A stretch of DNA of 62,765 nucleotides from Streptomyces sp. WAC05374. Lineage in GTDB: Bacteria > Actinomycetota > Actinomycetes > Streptomycetales > Streptomycetaceae. The stretch covers positions 1-62,765 of the forward strand of contig NZ_SMNQ01000028.1 of NCBI RefSeq assembly GCF_004353505.1, written 5' to 3'. Shown here one piece after another: positions 1 to 7,135 of this stretch; within the stretch, counting starts at the first letter, position 1, and each line of letters starts with the position of its first letter. The notes under the pieces were generated by a model. The model saw nothing but the letters and a program-made list of their open reading frames with translations. It was not told the origin of the DNA and ran no database searches. The position numbers and the translations under genes are program-made.

Positions 1-284
1 CCTGGCCGACCAACGAGATCGCCGTCATGGGCGCCGAGGGCGCCGCCAACGTCATCTTCCGCCGTCAGATCGCCGACGCCGAGGACCCCGAGGCCATGCG
101 CGCCCGCATGGTCAAGGAGTACAAGGCAGAGCTGATGCACCCCTACTACGCGGCCGAACGCGGCCTCGTCGACGACGTCATCGACCCGGGTGAAACCCGG
201 GAGGTACTCATCCGTTCCCTGGCGATGCTCCGCACGAAGCACGCCGACCTGCCGTCCCGCAAGCACGGCAACCCGCCCCAGTAA
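1..284 (+). CDS. Acyl-CoA carboxylase beta (carboxyltransferase) subunit, C-terminal fragment
   Basis: The reading frame is open from base 3 at the window edge to the stop at 282-284, so the start lies outside. The visible end (WPTNEIAVMGAEGAANVIF, then a helical stretch and LVDDVIDPGETREVL) is the conserved C-terminal part of biotin-dependent propionyl/acetyl-CoA carboxylase beta subunits (PccB/AccD family). These move carboxyl from carboxybiotin to acyl-CoA. The enzyme makes malonyl- or methylmalonyl-CoA in the cytoplasm and could feed the polyketide synthases here, but it may equally be a housekeeping gene just outside the cluster. A 79-base gap separates it from the next gene. Family identity is clear; substrate cannot be told from this piece. 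Confidence 0.9.
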   Translation, partial: WPTNEIAVMGAEGAANVIFRRQIADAEDPEAMRARMVKEYKAELMHPYYAAERGLVDDVIDPGETREVLIRSLAMLRTKHADLPSRKHGNPPQ

Positions 285-363
285 CCGACGAACGACGGGG
301 CTCGGCGGGACCGGCCCCGGACGGGGGAACGTGCAGCCGTGTCCCGCAGCCAGGAGACAATCG

Positions 364-1071
364 ATGGTCAAGCAGGAGCGTGCGGCCCGCACACGTCAGT
401 CCTTGATCCGTGCCGCCGCCGAGGTGTTCGCCCAGGAGGGTTTCGCGCCTGCTTCCCTCGCGACGATCAGCCGGCGGGCCGGGGTCAGCAACGGCGCGCT
501 GCACTTCCACTTCGAGAACAAGAAGGCGCTCGCCCGGGCCGTGGAGGACGAGGCGGCGGCGCGGGTGCGCCGCATCACCGCGGGCGTGCTGGAGGGCGGC
601 GGGAGCGCCCTCCAGGCGCTCGTGGACACGACGCACGAGCTGATGAACCGGCTGGCCGCCGACATCGTCGTACGGGCCGGCTTCGAGCTCGGCGGAGACC
701 CGGCGCGCGGGGAGGAACCGCAGCTCCGGCGGGAGTGGCAGCGGTGGATCGAGGAGGCGCTGCGGCGGGCCGAGCAGGAGGGCGGCCTGGCCGAGGGGGT
801 GTCGCCGGACGGTGCCGCGTCCACCATCCTGGCGGCGACCGTGGGCTTCGAGGTGCTCGGCGGCGAGAACGGCGAGTGGCTGACCGAGGAGAGGATCACC
901 GGCTTCTGGGACCTGCTCCTGCCCGGGCTGGCCGGCCACTGCGCACTCCTCCCGGTCACCTCGTTCCCCACGGGCGGCCTGCTCGCGAGCGCCCTCGGCG
1001 CCGTGCCGGCCCCGGCCGCCGGCCCCGGCGACGAGGGGGACCTCGCCATGCCGGTCGCGGCAACCGACTGA
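364..1071 (+). CDS. TetR-family regulator, gamma-butyrolactone receptor type
   Basis: A 235-residue protein. The N-terminal helix-turn-helix (about residues 5-50, with RTRQSLIRAAAEVF and SNGALHFHFENK) and the overall length match the ScbR/ArpA group of gamma-butyrolactone receptors and pseudo-receptors. These repress antibiotic regulators until a small signal binds the C-terminal pocket. ATG 364 is chosen because AGGAGA lies just upstream at 354-359 and the TetR N-terminus begins there; the frame is open further upstream but without family similarity. It precedes a SARP gene, and a palindrome overlapping the SARP promoter (1226-1248) is a natural target. The Ala/Pro/Gly-rich C-terminal 35 residues look like a disordered extension. 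Whether it binds a butyrolactone or an antibiotic-like ligand cannot be read from sequence. Confidence 0.88.
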   Translation: MVKQERAARTRQSLIRAAAEVFAQEGFAPASLATISRRAGVSNGALHFHFENKKALARAVEDEAAARVRRITAGVLEGGGSALQALVDTTHELMNRLAADIVVRAGFELGGDPARGEEPQLRREWQRWIEEALRRAEQEGGLAEGVSPDGAASTILAATVGFEVLGGENGEWLTEERITGFWDLLLPGLAGHCALLPVTSFPTGGLLASALGAVPAPAAGPGDEGDLAMPVAATD

Positions 1072-1225
1072 TCATGCTGTTTCCATGCCGTCGTCGCTGC
1101 GGCGACCCCCGCCGAACCGCCCCCGGCGCTGCCTGCGCGCAGTGATTCTTTCTGCCACTCTCTGTCGAAAGCACAGGTCAAGAGGCGGTTCAGCGGTGGC
1201 GGAGGCTCTCTGGAAAACAGCGCGA

Positions 1226-1248
1226 ACGGTTTCATATTGACAAACCGT
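1226..1248. promoter_or_regulatory. Perfect inverted repeat, ARE-like operator candidate
   Basis: ACGGTTT (1226-1232) and AAACCGT (1242-1248) are exact inverted copies separated by 9 bases; the outer flanks match with one exception. Size and AT-flanked half-sites resemble autoregulatory elements bound by gamma-butyrolactone receptors. It overlaps the -35 element of the SARP promoter, so a bound repressor would block RNA polymerase. Two receptor-like TetR genes flank it. Binding is inferred. Confidence 0.6.
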
Positions 1249-1265
1249 CCGCCCTGTTTTTTACT
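1237..1265 (+). promoter_or_regulatory. Promoter of the first SARP gene
   Basis: A consensus -35 TTGACA (1237-1242) is followed after 17 bases by TTTACT (1260-1265), which matches the -10 consensus at four of six positions. This predicts transcription starting near 1272 and a leader of about 33 bases containing AGGGGAGA (1293-1300) before the GTG at 1305. It is the best vegetative-type promoter I see in the window and is overlapped by the palindrome at 1226-1248. Confidence 0.6.
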
Positions 1266-1304
1266 CGAAGTGCTCACGATTCATGCACGAACAGGGGAGA
1301 CGGC

Positions 1305-2138
1305 GTGGATATCGAAGTACTGGGCGCGTTGGCCGTCCGTGAGAACGGGGTCTCGGTGACGCCGACGGCACCGAAGCCGCGGCAGGTCCTGGCTCTGCTG
1401 GCCCTGCACGCCGATCAGGTCGTGCCCGTGGGCATGCTGATCGAGGAGCTGTGGGGGGACCGGCCGCCGCGCAGCGCCCGGACCACGCTCCAGACCTACG
1501 TCCTGCAACTGCGCGACCTGATCGCGACGGCCCTGGAGAAGGACCCGGAGGGGACCGAGCCGCGCACCGCCAAGGACGTGCTCGTCACCACCCCGGGGGG
1601 ATACCTCCTCAACACGGGCGGCGGCACCAGCGACGTCCGGGAGTTCGAGCGGATGGCCGGAACCGGCTACCGGGCCATGGACGCCGGCGACTTCCCGGGC
1701 GCCGCCCGGCAGTTGCGCGACGCCCTCGCCCTGTGGACCGGCTCCGCCCTCGCCGACGTACAGACCGGGACGCAGCTCGAGATGGAGACCCGGCGCCTGG
1801 ACGAGACCCGGCTGTGCGCGCTGGACCAGCGCATCGAGGCCGACCTGCGGCTCGGCCGCCACCGCGAGCTGCTGGGCGAACTGACCATGCTGGTCAGCCG
1901 CTACCGCACCCACGAGACCCTGCACGGCCAGCTCATGCTGGCGCTGCACCGCTCCGGGCGCCGCAGCGAGGCGCTCGACGTCTACCAGCGGCTGCGCACC
2001 GCCCTGGTGCGGGAGCTGGGCCTGGAGCCCTCGGCGGGCCTGCGGCGGCTCCAGCGGTCGATCCTGATGGCCGGCCCCGAACCCGCCCTCGACCAGGTCG
2101 CCGCCGGGGGCGGCGACCGCCTGAGCAGAGTCGGCTGA
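1305..2138 (+). CDS. SARP-family transcriptional activator (first copy)
   Basis: A 277-residue Streptomyces antibiotic regulatory protein. The N-terminal OmpR-like winged-helix DNA-binding domain (about residues 1-95: MDIEVLGALAV, PKPRQVLALLALHADQVV, TTLQTYVLQLR) is followed by a bacterial transcriptional activation domain (about 100-255: FPGAARQLRDALALWTG, ALDVYQRLRTALVRELGLEPS). It has no ATPase or TPR extension, so it is a small SARP of the ActII-ORF4/DnrI kind. GTG 1305 follows AGGGGAGA. SARPs activate cluster promoters by binding 11-bp-spaced heptamer repeats; such arrays occur at 20361-20389 and 46012-46029. It is probably repressed by the neighbouring receptor-like TetRs through the operator over its promoter. 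Confidence 0.93.
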   Translation: MDIEVLGALAVRENGVSVTPTAPKPRQVLALLALHADQVVPVGMLIEELWGDRPPRSARTTLQTYVLQLRDLIATALEKDPEGTEPRTAKDVLVTTPGGYLLNTGGGTSDVREFERMAGTGYRAMDAGDFPGAARQLRDALALWTGSALADVQTGTQLEMETRRLDETRLCALDQRIEADLRLGRHRELLGELTMLVSRYRTHETLHGQLMLALHRSGRRSEALDVYQRLRTALVRELGLEPSAGLRRLQRSILMAGPEPALDQVAAGGGDRLSRVG

Positions 2139-2149
2139 GGGAGGCCGGG

Positions 2150-2797
2150 ATGCAGGCCAGATCGCAGCGGACCCGCCAGAGACTGGTCCATGCGGGCGCG
2201 GAGATGTTCAACCGCAACGGCTACGCCAACGCCACCCTCGGCCAGATCGCGGGCGCCGCCGGGATGACGAAGGGAGCGCTGTACTTCCACTTCGCCTCCA
2301 AGGACGGACTCGCCGACGCCGTGCAGGAGCGGGGCCGCGCCCTGCTGCTCGACTTCGTCCAGCGGCACTGGGAGGCGGGCGTCCCCCCGGTGCAGGTGCT
2401 CATCGACATGACGCACTGGCTGGCCGGAACCCTCCATGACGACCCGGTCATCCGGGCCAGCTTCCGGATCACCAACGAGTGCACCGGGCGGCAGCCCCCG
2501 GTCACCGACTTCCACCAGGCGTGGATCACCGAGGTGCTGCGGCTCCTCGGCCAGGCCCGCGCGGCGGGTGAGCTGCTCGAACGCGACGCGACGGACGGCC
2601 CCGAGGCCCTTCTGTCGGCGATCGTGTGCGGGATCACGGTCCTGGCCGGCACCGGACTGCCGTACGCCGAACTCAGCCGCAGGGTGGCGGCGCTGTGGCA
2701 GCCGCTGCTGTCGGCCCTCGTACCGCCGGACGACCTGGTGCGCTACCGCACGCACCCGCCCGCCGCCGAGGAGACCTCCGGGGAACAGGCGGCCTGA
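2150..2797 (+). CDS. TetR-family regulator, gamma-butyrolactone receptor type (second copy)
   Basis: 215 residues, with an N-terminal HTH (TRQRLVHAGAEMFNRNGYANATLGQ, then TKGALYFHFASK) and a C-terminal ligand domain like ScbR-type receptors. ATG 2150 follows a GAGGGAGG-type ribosome site only 12 bases after the SARP stop, so the two are co-transcribed and probably translationally close. The in-frame extension upstream would overlap the SARP gene and has no TetR similarity. Having two receptor-like repressors around one SARP is typical of clusters that pair a true receptor with a pseudo-receptor answering an end product. Which is which is not resolvable here. Confidence 0.88.
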   Translation: MQARSQRTRQRLVHAGAEMFNRNGYANATLGQIAGAAGMTKGALYFHFASKDGLADAVQERGRALLLDFVQRHWEAGVPPVQVLIDMTHWLAGTLHDDPVIRASFRITNECTGRQPPVTDFHQAWITEVLRLLGQARAAGELLERDATDGPEALLSAIVCGITVLAGTGLPYAELSRRVAALWQPLLSALVPPDDLVRYRTHPPAAEETSGEQAA

Positions 2798-2974
2798 CCC
2801 CCGCGCGTGTACGGCGGGAGGGCTCACTCGTACGGCGGAGTCGCCCGGCAGTGGTCCCTCGCAAGGACCAGGCAGCGCCGCGAACTTCAGCACGGGCGGC
2901 GATTGTTCCCGCTCCCACGCACCTTCGATACTTCCCGCGTCGGCCCGCCGGGACGGACACCTTGGAGCCCACCC
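2798..2974 (+). promoter_or_regulatory. Probable promoter region of the ACP/KS/PPTase genes
   Basis: This gene-free stretch holds two copies of GTACGGCGG at 2809-2817 and 2830-2838 (period 21) and a short hairpin with arms TGGTCC 2852-2857 and GGACCA 2865-2870. A weak promoter-like pair, TTGTTC (2903-2908) and GATACT (2927-2932), lies 18 bases apart. The hairpin might end the regulatory transcript and the repeat might bind an activator. None is a strong match; GGAG at about 2964-2967 serves the ATG at 2975. Confidence 0.35.
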
Positions 2975-3784
2975 ATGTCCCATGAACGTCTCACTTCCCT
3001 CAGGTCCGCGTCCGCCGCGCCGCCACCCGACCTGGTGACCGAACTCGTCGTGGTGCTCGCCGGTGTCCTGCGGCTGAAGCCCGAGAAGATCGACCCCGAG
3101 CAGACGTTCCGGTCGCTGGGGCTCGACTCGCTGCTGACCGTGGAGTTCGTGGCCACGGTGAACGCCCGGTTCGGTACGGCGGTCAGGGCCGCCGCCCTGC
3201 TCGACCACCCCACCCCGCTGGCCTTCGCCCGGTACGTGGCGGGCGAACCGGCACACCGGCGCCCAACGCCCATGACGCCGACCCCGCCCGCCGCAACCGT
3301 GCCCGCCGCGCCCGTGCCCGCCGTTCCGGCGGCCGTCGCCCCGGCCCCGGCCCCGGCGCCCGTGCCCGCGTCCGCTCCCGTGGCCCCGGTGGCGGGGGCG
3401 GCCGCGCGGGAGGTGCTCGACGTGCTGCGCGAGGAGCTCGCGCGCATCCTGTGCTGCGACCCGTGGGACATCGACACCACGGCCGCCTTCAACCTCCTGG
3501 GCGTCGACTCCATCCTCGGCGCCCAGTTCGTGGCGGTCATCAACCAGACGTACGGCATCGACGAGCGCGCCGTGACGCTCTACGACCACCCCAACCTCAC
3601 CGCGATGGCCGCGCACATCGCCCTCCTCACCCAGGCCGCGCCACCCGCGCCGGCGGCGCCCGAACCGGCGCCCGCACCGGCGCCGGAACGCGCGCACCTG
3701 ACCCTGGAGGCACTGCTCGACGCGGTCCGCGACGAGCGGCTGTCCGTCGACGAGGCGCTGACACTGCTGCCCCGGCGGGCGTGA
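2975..3784 (+). CDS. Tandem acyl carrier protein (ACP-ACP) with C-terminal docking helix
   Basis: 269 residues holding two carrier domains joined by a long Ala/Pro linker. ACP-1 spans about residues 20-90 with the phosphopantetheine serine in LGLDSLL (S52). ACP-2 spans about 140-215 with GVDSILG (S179). The C-terminus (about 240-269, LEALLDAVRDERLSVDEALTLL) has the helix pattern used as docking elements in trans-AT polyketide synthases, and the next protein starts with a similar helix. Free-standing tandem ACPs raise flux or receive acyl groups in trans. The PPTase three genes on could activate them. Which acyl group they carry is unknown. ATG 2975 is chosen for GGAG upstream and because the ACP fold begins soon after. 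Confidence 0.85.
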   Translation: MSHERLTSLRSASAAPPPDLVTELVVVLAGVLRLKPEKIDPEQTFRSLGLDSLLTVEFVATVNARFGTAVRAAALLDHPTPLAFARYVAGEPAHRRPTPMTPTPPAATVPAAPVPAVPAAVAPAPAPAPVPASAPVAPVAGAAAREVLDVLREELARILCCDPWDIDTTAAFNLLGVDSILGAQFVAVINQTYGIDERAVTLYDHPNLTAMAAHIALLTQAAPPAPAAPEPAPAPAPERAHLTLEALLDAVRDERLSVDEALTLLPRRA

Positions 3785-3797
3785 ACGGCACGGAGCC

Positions 3798-5633
3798 ATG
3801 GACGAACGAGACATCCTCACCCGGTTCAAGGCCGGGACCCTGGAGCGCGGCCTGGCCGTCCAGCTCCTCGCGGAACTGGAGGCGGCGCCCCGGCGGCCCG
3901 CACCCCGATCCACTCCCGAACCGGCCGCCGCCGGTGATCCCGACGCCGCGCGCGTACCGGAGACCACCGACCGGTACGCCGTCGTCGGCATCGCGGGCCG
4001 CTATCCGCTCGCCCCGGACCTGCGCGCCTACTGGCAGAACCTGCGCGAGGGGAGGGACACCTCCTCCGACGCGCCGCTCGGCCGCCCCGGCCGGTCACCG
4101 CTCGGGGCGGGGGAGCGCGGGCACTTCCTGGACGGCGCCACCGAGTTCGACCCGGACTTCTTCGGGCTGACCGCCGAGAGCGCCGGCCTGATGGACCCCC
4201 AGGAGCGGCTGTTCCTAGAGACCGCCTGGGAGGCGCTGGAGGACGCGGGCTGCACCGGCGCCCGGCTGGACGCGCTGACCGGTCCGGGCGGTGCGCCGCG
4301 CGGCGTCGGCGTGTTCGTCGGCGTCTCGGCCGCCGACTACGCCCTGGTCGCGGCCGAGAACTGGGCGCGGGGCGGGCGGCGGATGCCGGCGAGCGGCCAC
4401 TGGCGCACGGCCGGCCGCCTCTCCGCGCTGCTCGGCCTGAACGGCCCCGCGCACGCCGTCGACGCCGCCGAGGCGTCCGCCCTCGTCGCCGTGCACCTCG
4501 CCGTCGGCGCGCTGCGGCGCGGCGAGTGCGCGGCCGCCGTGGCCGGCGGCGTCGAACTGCTGCTGCACCCCTCGCGCGGCCGGCGGGGCGCGGGGGAGGG
4601 CGTGGGCGCCGTCGTGCTCAAGCCGCTCGCCCGCGCGCTCGCCGACGGCGACCACGTGCACGCCGTCGTACGGTCCACCTCGGCCGGCGCCCCCGGCGGC
4701 GCGGAGGCCGCGGGGCTGCGCGAGACGGCCGCGACGACCGCCCGCCGGGTGGGCGACGCCGGGGCGGCCACCGGACTGGCGGCCCTCACCGCCGCCGTGC
4801 TCCAGCTCCGCCACGGCACCCTCGCCCCCACGCAGGACGGCGCGCCCGCCACCCCCTGGCCGCGGCCCCGTGACGCGCGGGGACGGGAACTGCCCCGGGT
4901 GGCCACCGTCGAGGTGGCCGGCCCCGAGGGCGCACGGCTCGGGGCCCGGGCGGTGCTGGAGGAGTTCGTACCGGCCCGCCGTGCGGACGCCGGACAGGCG
5001 GACGGGCACGGCGCCGCACAGGCGGACGGGCACGGCGACGGACGGGCGGACGGGCACGGGGACGGGCCGGGCGGCGCGACCGGTGAGCTGATCCTGCTGT
5101 CCGCCCCCACCCCCGCCCACCTCGCCGCCGGCGCCGCCCGGCTGGCCGACTGGCTCGCCGCCGACAGCGCCGGGAGCGGCGACGACACCGCCACGGACGG
5201 GGACCGGGCGCCGCTCGCGGACGTGGCACGCGCGCTGCGCGCGGGCCGGGCCGCCCGGCCGTGCCGGATGGCGCTGACCGCACACGACGTGCCCCACCTG
5301 GTGGAAGTGCTGCGGGACTTCGCGGACGGCGGCGCGCACCCCGCCGACGGTGTGCGGTGCGTGGACCTGCGGGCCGGCGACGCCGATCCGCTGGGCCTGG
5401 GCGACGCGCCCGAGACCCGCGACTACCTGGCAGCGCTGTGGCGCGCCGGCCGCACCGAGCAGCTCACCCGCCTGTGGCTGTCCGGGCTCGACGTCGACTG
5501 GGCCGCGCTGGAGCACCGGCCGGGCTCCGGCGCCCCGGCGCCCCTGGTGCCGCTGCCCCCCTCGGCGTTCCTGCGCCGTCCCCTGTGGCTGGGACACCCG
5601 GACGGCACGGAGGGGACGGAGACGGCCGGATGA
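3798..5633 (+). CDS. Degenerate (non-condensing) ketosynthase with trans-AT-type flanking region
   Basis: 611 residues. After an N-terminal docking-like helix (ILTRFKAGTLERGLAVQLL) comes a KS fold (about 57-375: YAVVGIAGRYPL, LMDPQERLFLETAWEALEDAG, GVFVGVSAADYALV). The active-site motif reads AVDAAEASALVAVHLA, so catalytic Cys is Glu (E225). The stretch that should carry HGTGT is deleted, and the last catalytic His motif (NxGH) is RRVGDAG. It cannot condense. Residues about 435-611 (ADVARALRAGRAARPCRMAL, LWLSGLDVDWAAL, then PLPPSAFLRRPLWL) match the linker that follows KS domains in trans-AT synthases. A Cys-to-Gln/Glu change is known from decarboxylating KSQ and CLF proteins, but losing both histidines argues for a structural or recruiting role. 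It contains a short ADGHG-type repeat near 396-420. It lies 13 bases after the tandem ACP gene. Confidence 0.82.
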   Translation: MDERDILTRFKAGTLERGLAVQLLAELEAAPRRPAPRSTPEPAAAGDPDAARVPETTDRYAVVGIAGRYPLAPDLRAYWQNLREGRDTSSDAPLGRPGRSPLGAGERGHFLDGATEFDPDFFGLTAESAGLMDPQERLFLETAWEALEDAGCTGARLDALTGPGGAPRGVGVFVGVSAADYALVAAENWARGGRRMPASGHWRTAGRLSALLGLNGPAHAVDAAEASALVAVHLAVGALRRGECAAAVAGGVELLLHPSRGRRGAGEGVGAVVLKPLARALADGDHVHAVVRSTSAGAPGGAEAAGLRETAATTARRVGDAGAATGLAALTAAVLQLRHGTLAPTQDGAPATPWPRPRDARGRELPRVATVEVAGPEGARLGARAVLEEFVPARRADAGQADGHGAAQADGHGDGRADGHGDGPGGATGELILLSAPTPAHLAAGAARLADWLAADSAGSGDDTATDGDRAPLADVARALRAGRAARPCRMALTAHDVPHLVEVLRDFADGGAHPADGVRCVDLRAGDADPLGLGDAPETRDYLAALWRAGRTEQLTRLWLSGLDVDWAALEHRPGSGAPAPLVPLPPSAFLRRPLWLGHPDGTEGTETAG

Positions 5634-6466
5634 CGAGCCCCGCAACGGTGGACCGCGTCGTCGACGGGTTCGGGCCGGACCGGCCCGAACCCGTCAAGCT
5701 GTGGTTCTGCCCCAACGACGAACTCACCCCCGGCATCGCCGCCACCCTGGCCACCCACTGGCTGGACGAGCACGAGCAGGAGATCGCGGGCCGGTTCCTC
5801 TTCGAACGCGACCGGCGCCAGTACCTCGTCGCCCACACCCTCGTGCGGCGGGTGCTGGCGCTGGAGAGCGGGGTGCCCGAGGCGGAGGCCGTGATCTGGC
5901 GCTCCTCCCGGGGGCGGCCGTTCCTCCAGAAACCGGCCGAAGGGCTGCCGCGCGGCGGCCGGGAACTGGACTTCAACCTCTCCCACGCCCACGGCCACAA
6001 CCTTCTCGGGGTGGTGCGGCGCCACCGGATCGGGGTGGACGTGGAGCGGCTCGACCGGGGCGACCAGGGCTTCGACGCGATCGTCGACACCTTCGCCCCG
6101 GAGGAGCGGCAGTGGGTGGCGGACGCCGCGCCCGGCCGCCCGCAGGACCGCCGCATCCTGCGGCTGTGGACGCTGAAGGAGGCGTACTCCAAGGCGCGCG
6201 GGCTGGGGCTCGGGCTGCCCTTCGACAGCTTCTCCTTCACCCTGGCCGAGGACCGGGGCGTCCTGGGCTTCCGGCCCCCCGAGGGCGAGGCCGCCCTGCC
6301 GTGGCGGTTCGTCGAACTGGAGCCGGTGCCCGACGTGCTGGCGGCCGTCGCCGTGGTGGGCGACCGGGACGTGCACCCCGTCCTCCACCTGCACCACGGC
6401 TTCCCGTGGGACCGCGGCTCGCCCCGGCTCCTCGCGCTGCCGGAACCGGTCGCGGTGCCCGTGTAG
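5630..6466 (+). CDS. Sfp-type 4'-phosphopantetheinyl transferase
   Basis: 278 residues. It carries the two signature motifs of the Sfp/AcpT superfamily: IGVDVERLD (Mg and CoA binding) near the middle and LRLWTLKEAYSKARGLG further on. The upstream FNLSHAHGHNLLGVV matches the conserved substrate-binding strand. It converts apo carrier domains to holo form using CoA, and at least eleven carrier domains in the window could be clients. The ATG overlaps the stop of the ketosynthase-like gene (ATGA), so translation is coupled. Length is slightly above the usual 220-250, with an extra C-terminal tail. Confidence in the family is high; carrier selectivity is unknown. Confidence 0.93.
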   Translation: MTSPATVDRVVDGFGPDRPEPVKLWFCPNDELTPGIAATLATHWLDEHEQEIAGRFLFERDRRQYLVAHTLVRRVLALESGVPEAEAVIWRSSRGRPFLQKPAEGLPRGGRELDFNLSHAHGHNLLGVVRRHRIGVDVERLDRGDQGFDAIVDTFAPEERQWVADAAPGRPQDRRILRLWTLKEAYSKARGLGLGLPFDSFSFTLAEDRGVLGFRPPEGEAALPWRFVELEPVPDVLAAVAVVGDRDVHPVLHLHHGFPWDRGSPRLLALPEPVAVPV

Positions 6467-6569
6467 GGGGTGGCGCTGGGGCGCATGTGGGGTTCCCCGA
6501 GGGGTGGACGGCGGCCGACGATGGTGATCACCACACGCGCAGGCCGACAGCCGACCGAGGAGCCCTTCT

Positions 6570-7118
6570 GTGACCGTGCCGTACACACCGCCGCGTGTCG
6601 CCGCGACCGGACCCGAGCAGTTCCGCGACGCGATGGCGCTGCTCGCGGCGCCCGTCACCGTCGTCACCACCGTGGACGGCGACGGGACGCGCCGGGGGTT
6701 CACCGCCAGCGCGGTGACCTCCGTGTCCCTCGACCCGCCCCTGGTCCTGGTGGGCGTCACCCGGGGGTCCGGCTGCCACGGGCCGCTCATCGACCGGGGC
6801 GAGTTCGTCGTCAACGTGCTCGGCGCCCACCACGGCGCGCTGGCCCGGCGCTTCGCGGCATCCGGCGCGGACCGGTTCGCGGGCGGCGAGTTCGAGACCT
6901 GGCCCGCGAGCGGCCTGCCGTACCTCCCGGACGCCTCGGTGCTGCTGAGGTGCGTGCTGGCGGACGTCGTGCCCGCGGGCGACCACGACCTGCTGCTGGG
7001 CAGCCCCGTCGAGGCGCGCACGAACGGCTCGAGCGGGGCTCTGGTCTGGTACCAGCGAAGCTTCCACGTTCCTGTGCAGACTTCCCAGCAGCGGACGGCG
7101 GCCGTCCGGGTGGCCTGA
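6570..7118 (+). CDS. Flavin reductase (HpaC/RutF-like)
   Basis: 182 residues with the flavin-reductase FMN-binding split-barrel pattern: FRDAMALLAAPVTVVTT at the N-terminus, GFTASAVTSVSLDPPLVLVGV, and a C-terminal half ending with LVWYQRSFHV. Such proteins reduce free FMN or FAD with NAD(P)H and hand it to a partner monooxygenase. I see no obvious two-component flavin monooxygenase in the window; the two FAD monooxygenases here look single-component, so the partner may be outside or the ABM-like proteins may be involved. GTG 6570 follows GAGGAG at about 6558. The next gene starts within about 20 bases. Confidence 0.85.
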   Translation: MTVPYTPPRVAATGPEQFRDAMALLAAPVTVVTTVDGDGTRRGFTASAVTSVSLDPPLVLVGVTRGSGCHGPLIDRGEFVVNVLGAHHGALARRFAASGADRFAGGEFETWPASGLPYLPDASVLLRCVLADVVPAGDHDLLLGSPVEARTNGSSGALVWYQRSFHVPVQTSQQRTAAVRVA

Positions 7119-7135
7119 CGACATGGGGGGTGCCG

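Noticed and set aside
190..363. N-terminal extension of the first TetR gene
   Set aside because: The frame is open but overlaps the carboxylase end and has no TetR similarity; AGGAGA sits before ATG 364.
4980..5070. Short direct repeats encoding ADGHG-type units in the KS-like gene as a mobile or regulatory repeat
   Set aside because: They lie in frame in a linker between domains and look like simple slippage expansion within the protein.
2975..5633. Whole cluster being a trans-AT PKS
   Set aside because: Only this pair looks trans-AT-like; every condensing module in the window carries its own AT.
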